A stretch of DNA of 64,000 nucleotides from HK1 sp965220535 (GCA_965220535.1 OZ244833.1:1-64000), one strand, 5' to 3'; positions 26,019 through 36,685 are shown, counted from the first letter of the stretch. Notes: a model not told the origin generated them from the letters alone. Numbers and translations: made by a program.

Positions 26019-26719
26019 GCGGGGAGTCGATTTCTTTCGACTATGGCAAAAACCGTTTTACCGCCCTTATCGAGCGGCGCAATCGTAAGACGCTGTCCAT
26101 TGAGGTTTTGCCCGATTGCAGCATTCAGGCAACGGCTCCCTTGGATGCCTCGAAGGAGCAGTTAGTCGAAAGGTTGAGGAAAAGAGCCCGGTGGATCAAG
26201 CGGCAGCAGGGTTTTTTCGAGCAATTTCAGCCGCGTACCCCGAAGCGCGAGTTTGTCGGTGGCGAGACCCATCTTTATTTGGGGCGTCAGTACCGGTTGA
26301 AGTTGAGCGCAGCCGACCGATCTTCCGTGAAGCTCAAAGGGGGTTATTTCCACATCGCTTGCAAGGGCGGGGATACGAATCTGGCCGGGAAACTTCTGTG
26401 GGGCTGGTATCGTCAACGAGCCGAGGTGATATTTCGCGAGCGTTTGGGCGATTGCATGAAGAAATTCAAGGAGTACGAGGCTCCGAAACTGGCTATCAGG
26501 AGGCTCGAAAAGCGCTGGGGCAGTCTGACGCCAGCCGGTCTTTTGACGCTGAATTTGGACTTGATTCGCGCCCCGGCGGATTGCATCGATTACGTCATCA
26601 TCCATGAACTCTGCCATCTGGAACAACCCCACCATAACGGGGCGTTCATCCGTCTGCTGACCTCGAAACTCGGCGAATGGCGGGCGAAAAAGCACAAATT
26701 GGAACTGCGTTTGAGTTGA
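26015..26719 (+). CDS. YgjP-type metalloprotease (SprT/M48-like)
   Basis: The 234-residue protein matches the YgjP (DUF45) family: an N-terminal beta-rich part with KRARWIKRQQGFFEQFQPR and the motif RLEKRWGSLTPAGLLTLN, then the zinc motif HELCH at residues 197-201 followed by PHHNGAFIRLL. The start ATG 26015 overlaps the hsdR stop as ATGA, which favours it over the GTG at 26006. Genes of this family are often found directly after hsdR in type I operons, but their role there is not established. The catalytic Glu198 and zinc-binding His residues are intact. Confidence 0.9.
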   Translation: MSGESISFDYGKNRFTALIERRNRKTLSIEVLPDCSIQATAPLDASKEQLVERLRKRARWIKRQQGFFEQFQPRTPKREFVGGETHLYLGRQYRLKLSAADRSSVKLKGGYFHIACKGGDTNLAGKLLWGWYRQRAEVIFRERLGDCMKKFKEYEAPKLAIRRLEKRWGSLTPAGLLTLNLDLIRAPADCIDYVIIHELCHLEQPHHNGAFIRLLTSKLGEWRAKKHKLELRLS

Positions 26720-27156
26720 GCGTGGATTTGTTCGGGGTCGTGTGGGCTCGGCTAAGGGGATATCGGGAGACAGTCGGTTGCTCCGGTTTTTCGGTGCTCG
26801 GTTCGCGAACTTTTGGCGATCGGGTGAGTCTATGTTGGGAAGGCATTGGCGGAACGGCGCGAAGATGGGGCTCGGCGCAGGGGTCTTTCGGGACAATCCC
26901 CGGTGCCGGTGCCGGGGGCGGTTTGAGCGGTTCCCTCTCGGGAGGGCGCACAATCGCCTCCTAAAAGGGTGCCGAGTCTGTCGACAGAGGGGCGATCTCG
27001 GCTAAAATGCCGCCCGCCGGGGCTGGGCCGAGGCTCGAAAAGGCAGGGCTTGGGGCTGCGAGCGCTTGATGGGCGGGCTTTCGATGGGTTTGACCCCTTC
27101 GAAGGCGGCTGGTTTGTCCTTTCTCCGAGAACGAGACCACCATAGGATGGATGACG
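26720..27156. other. Spacer between hsd operon and chaperone block
   Basis: About 435 GC-rich bases without a gene, clear terminator or clear promoter. It separates the restriction-modification operon from the coiled-coil genes. Confidence 0.4.
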
Positions 27157-27630
27157 ATGTTGATCTATGCGATCTTTTTGGTAATCGATGACATTCTCTT
27201 CGAAAAAGTGTTTCCGTTCGTGTATGTCTTGGTGCGCTCTATGACCACTAGGGTTTCGACCGAGTGGCGGTTGGAGCAGCTTCAAAGGACGAGCGATGAC
27301 TTGGAGAGGAGGTCGATGGAGAGGTTGGACAAGATCAGCAAGAATGTCGATCTTTTGAAAGAGCAGGCCGATCTTGATCATGAGATAGCTCTTCGCGCCG
27401 AATCGGAGTTGAAAAAGACCTTGGAAGAACTCGAAAAGACACGGTCCGAGGCTGAGAGTAACCGCAAGGAGTCTCTCGCTATCCAAGCCGAAATGGAAAA
27501 AGTCCTCAAAGAACTCGAGGATGCGCAGACTCAGGCCGAGCGCTACCGTGAACAGGCTCTCGGCACTCAGGCGGAGTTGGAGAGCGTTCGCAAAGAACTC
27601 GAGGAAGCGAAAGGTCAGGTCGAGCGCTGA
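27157..27630 (+). CDS. Membrane-anchored coiled-coil protein, GrpE-like repeats
   Basis: AGGA nine bases before ATG 27157 makes this the likely start, although ATG 27151 is in frame. The 157-residue product has a hydrophobic N-terminal stretch (LIYAIFLVIDDILFEKVFPFVYVLV) and then a long coiled coil to its end. The last 40 residues (EDAQTQAERYREQALGTQAE and following) closely match the coiled coil of the canonical GrpE (EAREQAERYRDQALRAQAEL at 31918) and of the GrpE paralogue downstream. The GrpE beta domain is missing, so it cannot be a nucleotide exchange factor by itself. It looks like a truncated copy that may still pair with the others through the coiled coil. Confidence 0.65.
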   Translation: MLIYAIFLVIDDILFEKVFPFVYVLVRSMTTRVSTEWRLEQLQRTSDDLERRSMERLDKISKNVDLLKEQADLDHEIALRAESELKKTLEELEKTRSEAESNRKESLAIQAEMEKVLKELEDAQTQAERYREQALGTQAELESVRKELEEAKGQVER

Positions 27631-27952
27631 ACGAGCGGGCTTTGCGCTTGGAGCGAATACCGCTGTTTTCCGAACGGCGACTCGAGGATCGACGGAATAG
27701 TCGAGGGTGGCTCTTGTCTTATAGGTGCTCGTTCAAGTAATCAGTACGGGATCCAAGACTCGATCTGAAAGTCAACTCTGCATTTCGCGGGTCGCCGTCG
27801 AAACACGAATCGGTCGCTGTGTCGCCGAGATCGACAAATCCCCTTCGAACTCGTGGGTGCTCTGCGAGGGTGCGCTTCGACAAGGTTGTATCCGTCCGAA
27901 TGTCACGGGTTTACCCCGATTCCGAAAGGCTTTGCCGAAGGTAGAGGTAACG
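27631..27952. other. Spacer before the GrpE paralogue
   Basis: About 320 bases. The frame of the GrpE paralogue is open from 27725, but this stretch has no conserved content and no good ribosome binding site. No sign remains of a GrpE beta domain lost from the preceding gene. Confidence 0.4.
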
Positions 27953-28951
27953 ATGATGCCCTATGACACCACGCTTGTGATCTCCGTATTGATCGCCGCA
28001 TTGATCGTCGCAGCTGCACTTTTGTTGGTTTTGTATTTCGTGGAGCGCCATCTGAACGCTCGCTTGGAGCGCCTTTTCGGCCGAAATCGGAGCGCCCGAA
28101 CTGAGCCGGCCCAAACCGAGACGGATGGCATCCGAAAAGAACTCGAAGAGGCGCATGGTCAAACCGAACATTATCGCGAGCAGGCTCGTCTTGCCCAAGC
28201 CGAGTTGGAGGGTGCCCGCAAAGAACTCAAAGATGTGAAAAGTCATGCCGAGAGCGACCGCGCCCGAGCGCAGCGCGCTTTGGGTGATCTGGAAAAGGCC
28301 CGCGAAGAGATCGAAGGGGCGCATGGTCAAACCGAGCGCCATCGCGAGCAGGCTCGTCTCGCTCAAGTCGAGTTGGAGGGTGTTCGCAAAGAACTCGAGG
28401 ATGTGCAAAGTCGGGCCGAGAGCGATCGCGATCGGGCGGAGCGCACCCAAGCCGATTTGGAAGACAGCCGTAAAAGTCTCGAGGATGCGCAAGGTCAGAT
28501 CGATCACTACCGCGAGCGGGCTCGGCGTGCCTTGGACGATCTGGAAGATATCCGTAAAGAACCCAAGGATGCGCAAAGGCAGGCAGAGAGCGACCGTGAG
28601 TCGACTCGTTGCGCCGAGACCGAGAAGGAAAACTTCGTCAAGGAATTCTTGAAAAGTCTGGACGGTTTCGATATCGGCCTTGGCTATGCGCGAGAGTCGG
28701 GCTCGGCACAAATCGGTGATTTCGTCGAGGGTATGGCACTTGCCTTGGACATGCTAGAAGACTCAGTGAGGGAACTCGATATTGAAATTATCGATCCGAA
28801 GGACGAAGCCTTTGATCCCATGTTTCACCGGGCGATAGACAAGAAAGAAAGCGAGGGAGTGGCATCGGGAACCGTTCTTTCCGTCGCCCGAAAGGGGTGT
28901 CTGCTCAACGGACGCGTTATGCGCGCCGCGGATGTGGTCATCGCGGAGTGA
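27953..28951 (+). CDS. Membrane-anchored GrpE paralogue
   Basis: AGAGG lies five bases before ATG 27953 and eight before ATG 27956. The product of about 332 residues begins with a transmembrane segment (TLVISVLIAALIVAAALLLVLYFVE), continues with several repeats of a GrpE-like coiled coil (HYREQARLAQAELEGARKEL and similar, spaced 36 residues) and ends in a GrpE beta domain (DIEIIDPKDEAFDPMFHRAI, GTVLSVARKGCLLNGRVMRA). The canonical GrpE of this genome ends in the same way with VLSVFQKGCLLNGRVVRAA. The expected role is nucleotide exchange on DnaK at the membrane, most likely on the DnaK paralogue encoded next; this is inference from order. It lies 300 bases before that gene. Confidence 0.8.
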   Translation: MMPYDTTLVISVLIAALIVAAALLLVLYFVERHLNARLERLFGRNRSARTEPAQTETDGIRKELEEAHGQTEHYREQARLAQAELEGARKELKDVKSHAESDRARAQRALGDLEKAREEIEGAHGQTERHREQARLAQVELEGVRKELEDVQSRAESDRDRAERTQADLEDSRKSLEDAQGQIDHYRERARRALDDLEDIRKEPKDAQRQAESDRESTRCAETEKENFVKEFLKSLDGFDIGLGYARESGSAQIGDFVEGMALALDMLEDSVRELDIEIIDPKDEAFDPMFHRAIDKKESEGVASGTVLSVARKGCLLNGRVMRAADVVIAE

Positions 28952-29258
28952 GTTCGCTCCCCCGATCATCATTCATTGATTTTGTCTTCGATGGCATTGC
29001 GAGGCAATGCCAATAAGTGGTTTGCGGCCGTACTTGTGAATACTCTTCGAAGGCACCGCATCATAGACCGAGAAGAGGGAATCGTCGGGGCTCGTAAGGG
29101 CTCTTTGATGATGACGGGCGAAATCGCGATTTTTTCGAGATGGACCCTATCCGCTGGATACCGAACGGATTACCCGGTATTTAGGTGAAGTCCCAAGGCT
29201 TCCAAAATTTCTCACATCTCACATCGAAAACATGACAAGGTAATCGGAGATAGCGACT
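28952..29258. other. Spacer between GrpE and DnaK paralogues
   Basis: About 300 bases without a gene. The last 14 bases before the DnaK paralogue (TAATCGGAGATAGC) match the leader of the canonical dnaK, showing that the duplication included the ribosome binding site. Confidence 0.45.
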
Positions 29259-31217
29259 ATGGCGACGGGAAAAAGCGAAAAAATTATCGGTATCGATCTC
29301 GGCACGACGAATTCCTGTGTTGCGATCATGGAAGGAGAAGCGCCACGGGTTTTGGAAAACGACGAGTCCGGATCCGGGAGAGGGAGAATTACCCCCTCGG
29401 TGGTTGCCTTTGACAAAGACGCCAGACCCTACTTGGTAGGTGTACCGGCGAAACGCATGAAGATAAACAGCGAAGAGGTCTCGGTGCTCTCTGCCTTCAA
29501 ACGCCTGATCGGTCGTCGTTTCAAAGACAAAGAAGTGCAGCGCGATATTGAAATCATGCCTTATTCCATCGTCAAGGCGGATAACGGCGATGCTTGGGTC
29601 GAGGTCAATGGAAAGCGCAAATCCCCTCCGGAAATTTCGTCCAGAGTGCTACTTAAGATGAAGCAGATAGCGGAGGAAAAGCTGCGCGAGCCGGTCAAGG
29701 CCGCGGTGGTTACAGTGCCGGCGTACTTCAATGATTCCCAGCGTCAGGCGACCAAGGACGCCGGACGCATCGCCGGGTTGGATATCAAATACGTTATCAG
29801 TGAACCCACGGCCGCCGCTTTGGCCTTCGGCATGGAAAGGCGACCGGGAAATTCGAAAATTGCGGTTTACGACCTCGGTGGGGGTACTTTCGATATCTCG
29901 ATCATCGAGGTGAAGGAGACAGACAAGTCGATTGAAGGCAACCCTTGTATCGCCCGCGATGATGGAAGTTCGAAATATCTTGATGCGAAGCCGACACAGG
30001 CAAATCCGAAGTCGCAGGTCGATGATCCGATTGCTCGCACCGGGGAGCCGCAGATCGCGATGAAGGTCAAGTCGACCAACGGCGTTACCGACCTCGGGGG
30101 CGCGGATTTCGATAGACGTATCATCAACCACCTCTGCGATGAGTTCAAAAAACAGCATGGAATTGATCTGCGTAACAGCAAAAACCCCCTCACTTTGATA
30201 CTCTTGGAGGAGGCGGCAGAAGATGCGAAGACCACGCTGTCTTCCAGGTTGCAGACGGATATCAATATTCCCAACATCATTTCCTATGATGGACGTCCTA
30301 TGCTTCTCAAGGTCAAGCTGACACGGGCCAAGTTGGAATCGTTGGTCGATGATTTGATCGAGCGCACCGCGGAGTCATGTCGAATTGCGATGAAAGATGC
30401 CGGTGTTTCGGCCTCCGATATCGATGATGTCATCCTCGTCGGTGGCCAGACTCGGATGCCGAAAGTGCGAGAGGTGGTGGGGTCGATCTTCGGTAAGGAA
30501 CCCCGGCGGGATATCAATCCGGACGAAGCGGTCGCGCTCGGTGCAGCGATCCAAGGCGGTATATTGGCGGGCGATGTCGATGACTTGACATTGTCCGATG
30601 TGACACCCCTCTCTTTGGGCGTTGAGTTGTGGGGTGGTGTGATGGAGAAGATGATCGAAAAAAACACGACGATACCAGCCGAGAAATCAGAGACTTATGA
30701 AACCGTTTGTGATTATCAGCAGGCAGTGAATGTGTCTGTTTTTCAAGGTGAACGCGATCGGGCGAAGGAAAATAAATTGCTGGGGCATTTCGATTTTGAG
30801 GGAATCACACCGGCCCCGCGCGGTGTCCCGATCGAGGTGAGTTTCAAGATCGACGCCAACGGTATCTTGAACGTATCGGCTAGGGACAAGGCCACCGGCA
30901 AGGAGCAGTCGATCCGAATCACCGGCCAATCGGGACTTTCTCCGGAAGAGATCGAACTGATGATCCGGGATGCAGAGAAATATGCCGAGGAGGATAGAAA
31001 ATTTCGCGAGTTGGTAACTGCGAGAAATAAAGCGGACGGAATGATTTATAGGGTGAAAAAAGCGATCGATGAGCGCGACGATCAGATCGACGAGTCGGAA
31101 AACGCCGCTATCGAGAAGGCGATCGATGATTTGGAAGAGGTCAAAGAGGGTAATGACACGGCAGTGATCGAAGCGCGTATCGAAGCGCTGGCCGATCTCG
31201 TCGATGATCTCTTTTAG
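29259..31217 (+). CDS. Divergent DnaK (Hsp70) paralogue
   Basis: The 652-residue protein is Hsp70-like throughout and very similar to the canonical DnaK encoded at 32832. Nucleotide-binding signatures are present: IGIDLGTTNSCVAI, AFKRLIGRRF (with the catalytic Lys), EPTAAALAFG and DLGGGTFD. Differences: an insertion of about 37 residues (226-262) in the ATPase domain before KSTNGV, GGADFD in place of GGEDFD, a changed substrate-domain start (LSLGVELWGGVMEK), and an early end in the lid so that the disordered tail with EEVKD is missing. ATP hydrolysis is likely preserved. It probably works with the GrpE paralogue upstream. A decaying duplicate is possible, but the frame is intact over its whole length. 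Confidence 0.85.
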   Translation: MATGKSEKIIGIDLGTTNSCVAIMEGEAPRVLENDESGSGRGRITPSVVAFDKDARPYLVGVPAKRMKINSEEVSVLSAFKRLIGRRFKDKEVQRDIEIMPYSIVKADNGDAWVEVNGKRKSPPEISSRVLLKMKQIAEEKLREPVKAAVVTVPAYFNDSQRQATKDAGRIAGLDIKYVISEPTAAALAFGMERRPGNSKIAVYDLGGGTFDISIIEVKETDKSIEGNPCIARDDGSSKYLDAKPTQANPKSQVDDPIARTGEPQIAMKVKSTNGVTDLGGADFDRRIINHLCDEFKKQHGIDLRNSKNPLTLILLEEAAEDAKTTLSSRLQTDINIPNIISYDGRPMLLKVKLTRAKLESLVDDLIERTAESCRIAMKDAGVSASDIDDVILVGGQTRMPKVREVVGSIFGKEPRRDINPDEAVALGAAIQGGILAGDVDDLTLSDVTPLSLGVELWGGVMEKMIEKNTTIPAEKSETYETVCDYQQAVNVSVFQGERDRAKENKLLGHFDFEGITPAPRGVPIEVSFKIDANGILNVSARDKATGKEQSIRITGQSGLSPEEIELMIRDAEKYAEEDRKFRELVTARNKADGMIYRVKKAIDERDDQIDESENAAIEKAIDDLEEVKEGNDTAVIEARIEALADLVDDLF

Positions 31218-31554
31218 CGTATTCACCGCAGCGCATCCACCGCCGGTTGCTGTTAGGGCGAGCCGGGGATGTGGTTTTCGGCATCGGCTTGGGTGGTGGC
31301 GATTGGGAAGGCAGGAAGGAAGGTAGGGCCTAACCGATTTTTCCACTTGGCGATGAGCGGAGGCTCGGTGCATTTTCGGTTGATTGGAAAGCGAAGTGCC
31401 CCTATTTGAGGGAAATGTGTATTCGTTCAAGGGCGATGATCTCGATTCGCCTTTGATGCTTGCGGGGTTTGGGTCGGTTGCGGATATCCGCGGCCGAGGC
31501 CTTGGGCTCCATCGTTAACGACATCGTGCGGTACTGATAAAAGGCTCGATCATC
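31218..31554. other. Spacer before grpE with heat-shock-type promoter
   Basis: About 340 bases. It carries a candidate sigma32 promoter (31379-31407), and the word ATTCGTTCAAGGGCGATGAT, which recurs with one difference after dnaK at about 34955. No CIRCE operator is visible. Confidence 0.45.
31379..31407 (+). promoter_or_regulatory. Candidate sigma32 promoter of grpE-dnaK
   Basis: GTTGATT (31379-31385), 13 bases, then CCCCTATTT (31399-31407). This resembles the heat-shock consensus CTTGAAA-N11-16-CCCCATNT, with a good -10 and a moderate -35. It lies about 150 bases before grpE. The match is suggestive only. Confidence 0.4.
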
Positions 31555-32532
31555 ATGGCAAGCGAAGAGAATTCGGTGCAGGAATCTTCCGAGGCGAGCG
31601 CATCCACCGGTGGGGCGGGTGAGCATTCTCGGGAGTCGGGCGAGGGGACGGGTTCGCCGGGGTCGGTGCCGGAGTCCGGCTCGCAATCTCGCGAGGACTT
31701 AAGTGAGCGGCAAGCCCCCGAGGGTGACTCGCAGGCGGAAGTCTCGGGCTTCGAGGCGACGGCAGCGGGTGCCGAGACAGGAAGTGTTGCCGAGGACGAA
31801 AACGCGGTCGAGGGTGTCGCCGAAGACAGCCCGGAGCACTCGTCGTCGGTGGAAGAGCCGGAGGTTCTCGCTGCGGAGGAGGCCGTCGAGGTATTGCCTT
31901 CCGCCGCCGAGCTCGCCGAGGCGCGAGAGCAGGCCGAGCGTTATCGCGATCAGGCTCTTCGCGCCCAGGCGGAGTTGGAAAATGTTCGCAAGCGTACGGG
32001 TCGCGATATCGAGAATGCGCATAAGTACGCGCTCGAAGGCTTTGTCAAGGAGATTTTGCCGGTTCGAGACACTCTCGAAAAAGGGATTGAGGCGGCGCAG
32101 AAGCAAAAGAGCGTTACCGATGAGTCGGTGGGGGAGTCGGATCCGGCGCTTGGGCGTGGAGAGAGTGCGTCGAGTGCGGTTCTCGGGGCTGAATCCGGCG
32201 CCGGTGCCGGGGTCGAAACCGGCGGAGTCGAAACCGTGGCCGGTGGCGAAGGGGCTTCGGAAAAAGCCTTGGCCGCCGGGGGCGATTCGGCTATCGACAA
32301 AATCATCGAGGGCATGACCCTCACCTTGGACATGATCGACGGGGCGATGGGGAAGCACGGGATCGAAATCATCGATCCGAAGGGCGAGCCCTTCAATCCC
32401 GAGGTCCACCAAGCCATCCTCGAGGAGGAAAGGGAGGGGGTGGCATCGAAAACCGTTCTTTCCGTTTTCCAAAAGGGTTGTTTGCTCAACGGACGTGTCG
32501 TGCGCGCCGCGATGGTGGTGATCGCGAAGTGA
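31555..32532 (+). CDS. grpE: Nucleotide exchange factor GrpE
   Basis: GrpE releases ADP from DnaK. The 325-residue protein is unusually long (family about 200). It has an acidic, Ser/Gly/Glu-rich N-terminus to about residue 115, a coiled coil (EAREQAERYRDQALRAQAEL, NVRKRTGRDIENAHKYALEG, FVKEILPVRDTLEKGI), then an inserted low-complexity stretch of about 65 residues (Gly, Glu, Ser, Ala), and the normal C-terminal part (IIEGMTLTLDMIDGAMGKHG, GIEIIDPKGEPFNPEVHQAI, VLSVFQKGCLLNGRVVRAAM). Conserved elements on both sides of the insertion are intact, so it is probably functional. It is 300 bases ahead of dnaK with no gene between. Confidence 0.95.
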   Translation: MASEENSVQESSEASASTGGAGEHSRESGEGTGSPGSVPESGSQSREDLSERQAPEGDSQAEVSGFEATAAGAETGSVAEDENAVEGVAEDSPEHSSSVEEPEVLAAEEAVEVLPSAAELAEAREQAERYRDQALRAQAELENVRKRTGRDIENAHKYALEGFVKEILPVRDTLEKGIEAAQKQKSVTDESVGESDPALGRGESASSAVLGAESGAGAGVETGGVETVAGGEGASEKALAAGGDSAIDKIIEGMTLTLDMIDGAMGKHGIEIIDPKGEPFNPEVHQAILEEEREGVASKTVLSVFQKGCLLNGRVVRAAMVVIAK

Positions 32533-32831
32533 TTTCGCATCGCGGATTTTGCATCGCGCCCGCGCCGGTTTTCGCCGTATTCGATTGGCGCTCGTGCTTG
32601 CAAAGATCGTTCCAAGACCCCATATCGCCCTAGGAAGGGAGAAGCCTCGGGTAAATCCTCGGGTCGTCGAAAGCCTTCGATTTCTCCTTGGCATCCCGTT
32701 GGCGATGATTTTCGAGACGGCTCGCATTCATCAGGCAACGGCCTGTTTTCGGCATCGAAGGTGATGCCCCAAGATTTCAAAACCACCTCGCAATTGATGA
32801 AAGACGGCGAGGCTAATCGGAGATAAAGACA

Positions 32832-34835
<2,004 letters not shown>

Positions 34836-35214
34836 TCGCACCGCTTAGCCTGCGCTTGTCGATGGACGGACGAGGAGCGGGGTTGTCGGTGCCTCGCCTC
34901 CTTGTCCGAAAAAACGTCCGAAAAAATCCGGACGACTCATTGACGGTCAGGGATATTCGTTCACGGGCGATGATCGAAAGATGATCGCCCGTGATTGTGT
35001 TAGCGAAATCCGGATCGGTCGACGATAGGCGAGGGCGAAGTGCATAAATATCGGGCTCGAAGTTTGATCCCGAATATCGAAACCCTCGCCTTCGATTTTT
35101 TCGCCCCCACTCACCGTTCACCCCCGTCCAAGCGATAACCCATTGCCGCCCTTGCCCCCGGCGGGGTCGCTTCACCCAAGCGAGGCCAGCGCTCTATCAA
35201 TCAGGAGCTATGCT
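34836..35214. other. Spacer after dnaK with stem-loop
   Basis: About 380 bases without a gene apart from the hairpin at 34962-34993. The end contains the ribosome binding site of the small gene that follows. Confidence 0.4.
34962..34993 (+). terminator. Stem-loop after dnaK
   Basis: CACGGGCGAT (34962-34971) is the exact inverse of ATCGCCCGTG (34984-34993), a perfect 10-base stem with a 12-base loop. It is followed by ATTGTGTT rather than a clean T-run, so it may limit or process transcription rather than end it fully. Confidence 0.45.
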
Positions 35215-35538
35215 ATGAATGAATCACCCGACATCCCCCTATCCTTGCCTAGCAATCTCTACATCGTAGAGGCTCTCGAAGAATGGTTTGTTATCAAATC
35301 ACCCCATGATAGTAATCCAGCGTTTACTCTATACGCCAGTGCCGATAAGGCACGCGCGAATATCGACCATCATGCCAATAGCCACCAGGACATTTGCCCA
35401 CTGAACTTTTGGCATGAATGCGCACGATTCGCCACCCTCACCCCTGCGCAGGAATACCGCAAGCGTATGTCGGTTGCGATGGGCAGAACCCGCATATCAA
35501 TTGACAATAACGGGGTGATCACCCCGCTTGACGATTGA
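35215..35538 (+). CDS. Hypothetical protein between dnaK and dnaJ
   Basis: ATG 35215 has AGGAG seven bases upstream, a good binding site. The 107-residue product is soluble, has no signal peptide, and contains the segments YIVEALEEWFVIKSPHD and FTLYASADKARANIDHH, and HECARFATLTPAQEYRKRM. I do not recognise the family. It ends 37 bases before dnaJ. Its codon use is less GC-biased than the neighbouring chaperone genes, which hints at a recent insertion in the dnaK-dnaJ junction. Confidence 0.65.
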   Translation: MNESPDIPLSLPSNLYIVEALEEWFVIKSPHDSNPAFTLYASADKARANIDHHANSHQDICPLNFWHECARFATLTPAQEYRKRMSVAMGRTRISIDNNGVITPLDD

Positions 35539-35575
35539 CCCTTGCCCCACAGATTGCAATTTACGATACGAAGCC

Positions 35576-36685
35576 ATGGACAAGCGGGATTATTACGAGG
35601 TTTTGGGGGTCTCTCGCGATGTGGACGATGCGGATCTGAAAAAGTCCTATCGTCGCTTGGCGATGAAATATCACCCGGATCGGAATCCGGATAACGCCGA
35701 GGCCGAGGAGAAGTTCAAAGAGGCCAAGGAAGCCTACGAAGTGCTTTCCGATCATCGAAAAAGACAGGCCTACGATCAATTCGGACACGAGGCCGTCGGG
35801 GCCGGTGCCGGCGGCGGGGGAGGGGGTGCCGGGTTTCGGGATATCTTCGAGGATGTTTTCGGCGATATTTTCAGCGGTCGCGGCGGGCAGCGCGCTCGTC
35901 GAGGGGCGGACCTTCGGTATCGAATGGCACTTAAGTTGGAGGATGCGGTTCGCGGTTGCCAAGAGACGATCCGCTTCTCCGTCGAAGCCCGGTGCGAAAC
36001 CTGCGACGGCTCGGGCGCGACCCCGGGCTCGCGGCCGAAGACTTGCAATACCTGTGGCGGGCAAGGGCAAGTACGGGTGCAGCAGGGCTTTTTCTCGATC
36101 CATCAGACCTGTCCTCGGTGCAAGGGAGCGGGAAGCATCATCACCGACCCTTGCCGGGAATGCCGCGGTAGCGGCCGCGTTCGCAAGAATAAAAAACTGT
36201 CGGTGAAGATCCCCCCCGGGGTGGATAACGGCGATCGCATTCGCATGAGCGGCGAGGGCGGAGTCGGTGACGAGCCGGGGGTGCCCAACGGCGATCTTTA
36301 TATCGATATCGAGGTTCGAGATCATTCATTCTTCGTGCGTGACGGCCACGATCTCTATTGCGAATTTCCGATCAGTTTCACCAAGGCCGCTCTCGGGGGG
36401 GAGATCGAAGTCCCGACCCTCGATAGCAAGGTCAGCCTCAAAATTCCCCCCGAAACCCAAACCGATAGCCAGTTTCGGATGCGCGGCAAGGGGGTGTGCA
36501 CGGCACGCAATCCGAGGCCGGGGGACTTGTTCTGCAAGGTGATCGTCGAAACGCCGGTCAACCTCGATAAAAAGCAGAAGGCGCTGCTGAGGCAATTCGA
36601 AGAAGCGGTGTCGGGGAGCGCCAAGACCCACGAACCGAAATCGAAGTCGTGGCTGGACTCCGTGCGGGAGATTCTCAATGGCTGA
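35576..36685 (+). CDS. dnaJ: Chaperone DnaJ (Hsp40)
   Basis: DnaJ delivers substrates to DnaK and triggers ATP hydrolysis. The start MDKRDYYEVLGVSRDVDDAD at 35576 is the standard one; the frame is open a little further upstream. The J domain includes the HPD motif (KYHPDRNPDN), followed by a Gly-rich linker (GAGAGGGGGGAGFRD), four CxxCxGxG zinc-binding repeats (CETCDGSG, CNTCGGQG, CPRCKGAG, CRECRGSG) and the C-terminal substrate domains. At 369 residues it is full length (type I DnaJ). dapB starts inside its last codons (8-base overlap). Confidence 0.98.
   Translation: MDKRDYYEVLGVSRDVDDADLKKSYRRLAMKYHPDRNPDNAEAEEKFKEAKEAYEVLSDHRKRQAYDQFGHEAVGAGAGGGGGGAGFRDIFEDVFGDIFSGRGGQRARRGADLRYRMALKLEDAVRGCQETIRFSVEARCETCDGSGATPGSRPKTCNTCGGQGQVRVQQGFFSIHQTCPRCKGAGSIITDPCRECRGSGRVRKNKKLSVKIPPGVDNGDRIRMSGEGGVGDEPGVPNGDLYIDIEVRDHSFFVRDGHDLYCEFPISFTKAALGGEIEVPTLDSKVSLKIPPETQTDSQFRMRGKGVCTARNPRPGDLFCKVIVETPVNLDKKQKALLRQFEEAVSGSAKTHEPKSKSWLDSVREILNG

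Noticed and set aside
17778..26719. Prophage or integrative element around the hsd operon
   Set aside because: No integrase, att repeats or tRNA target was seen at its borders; only composition changes inside the operon.
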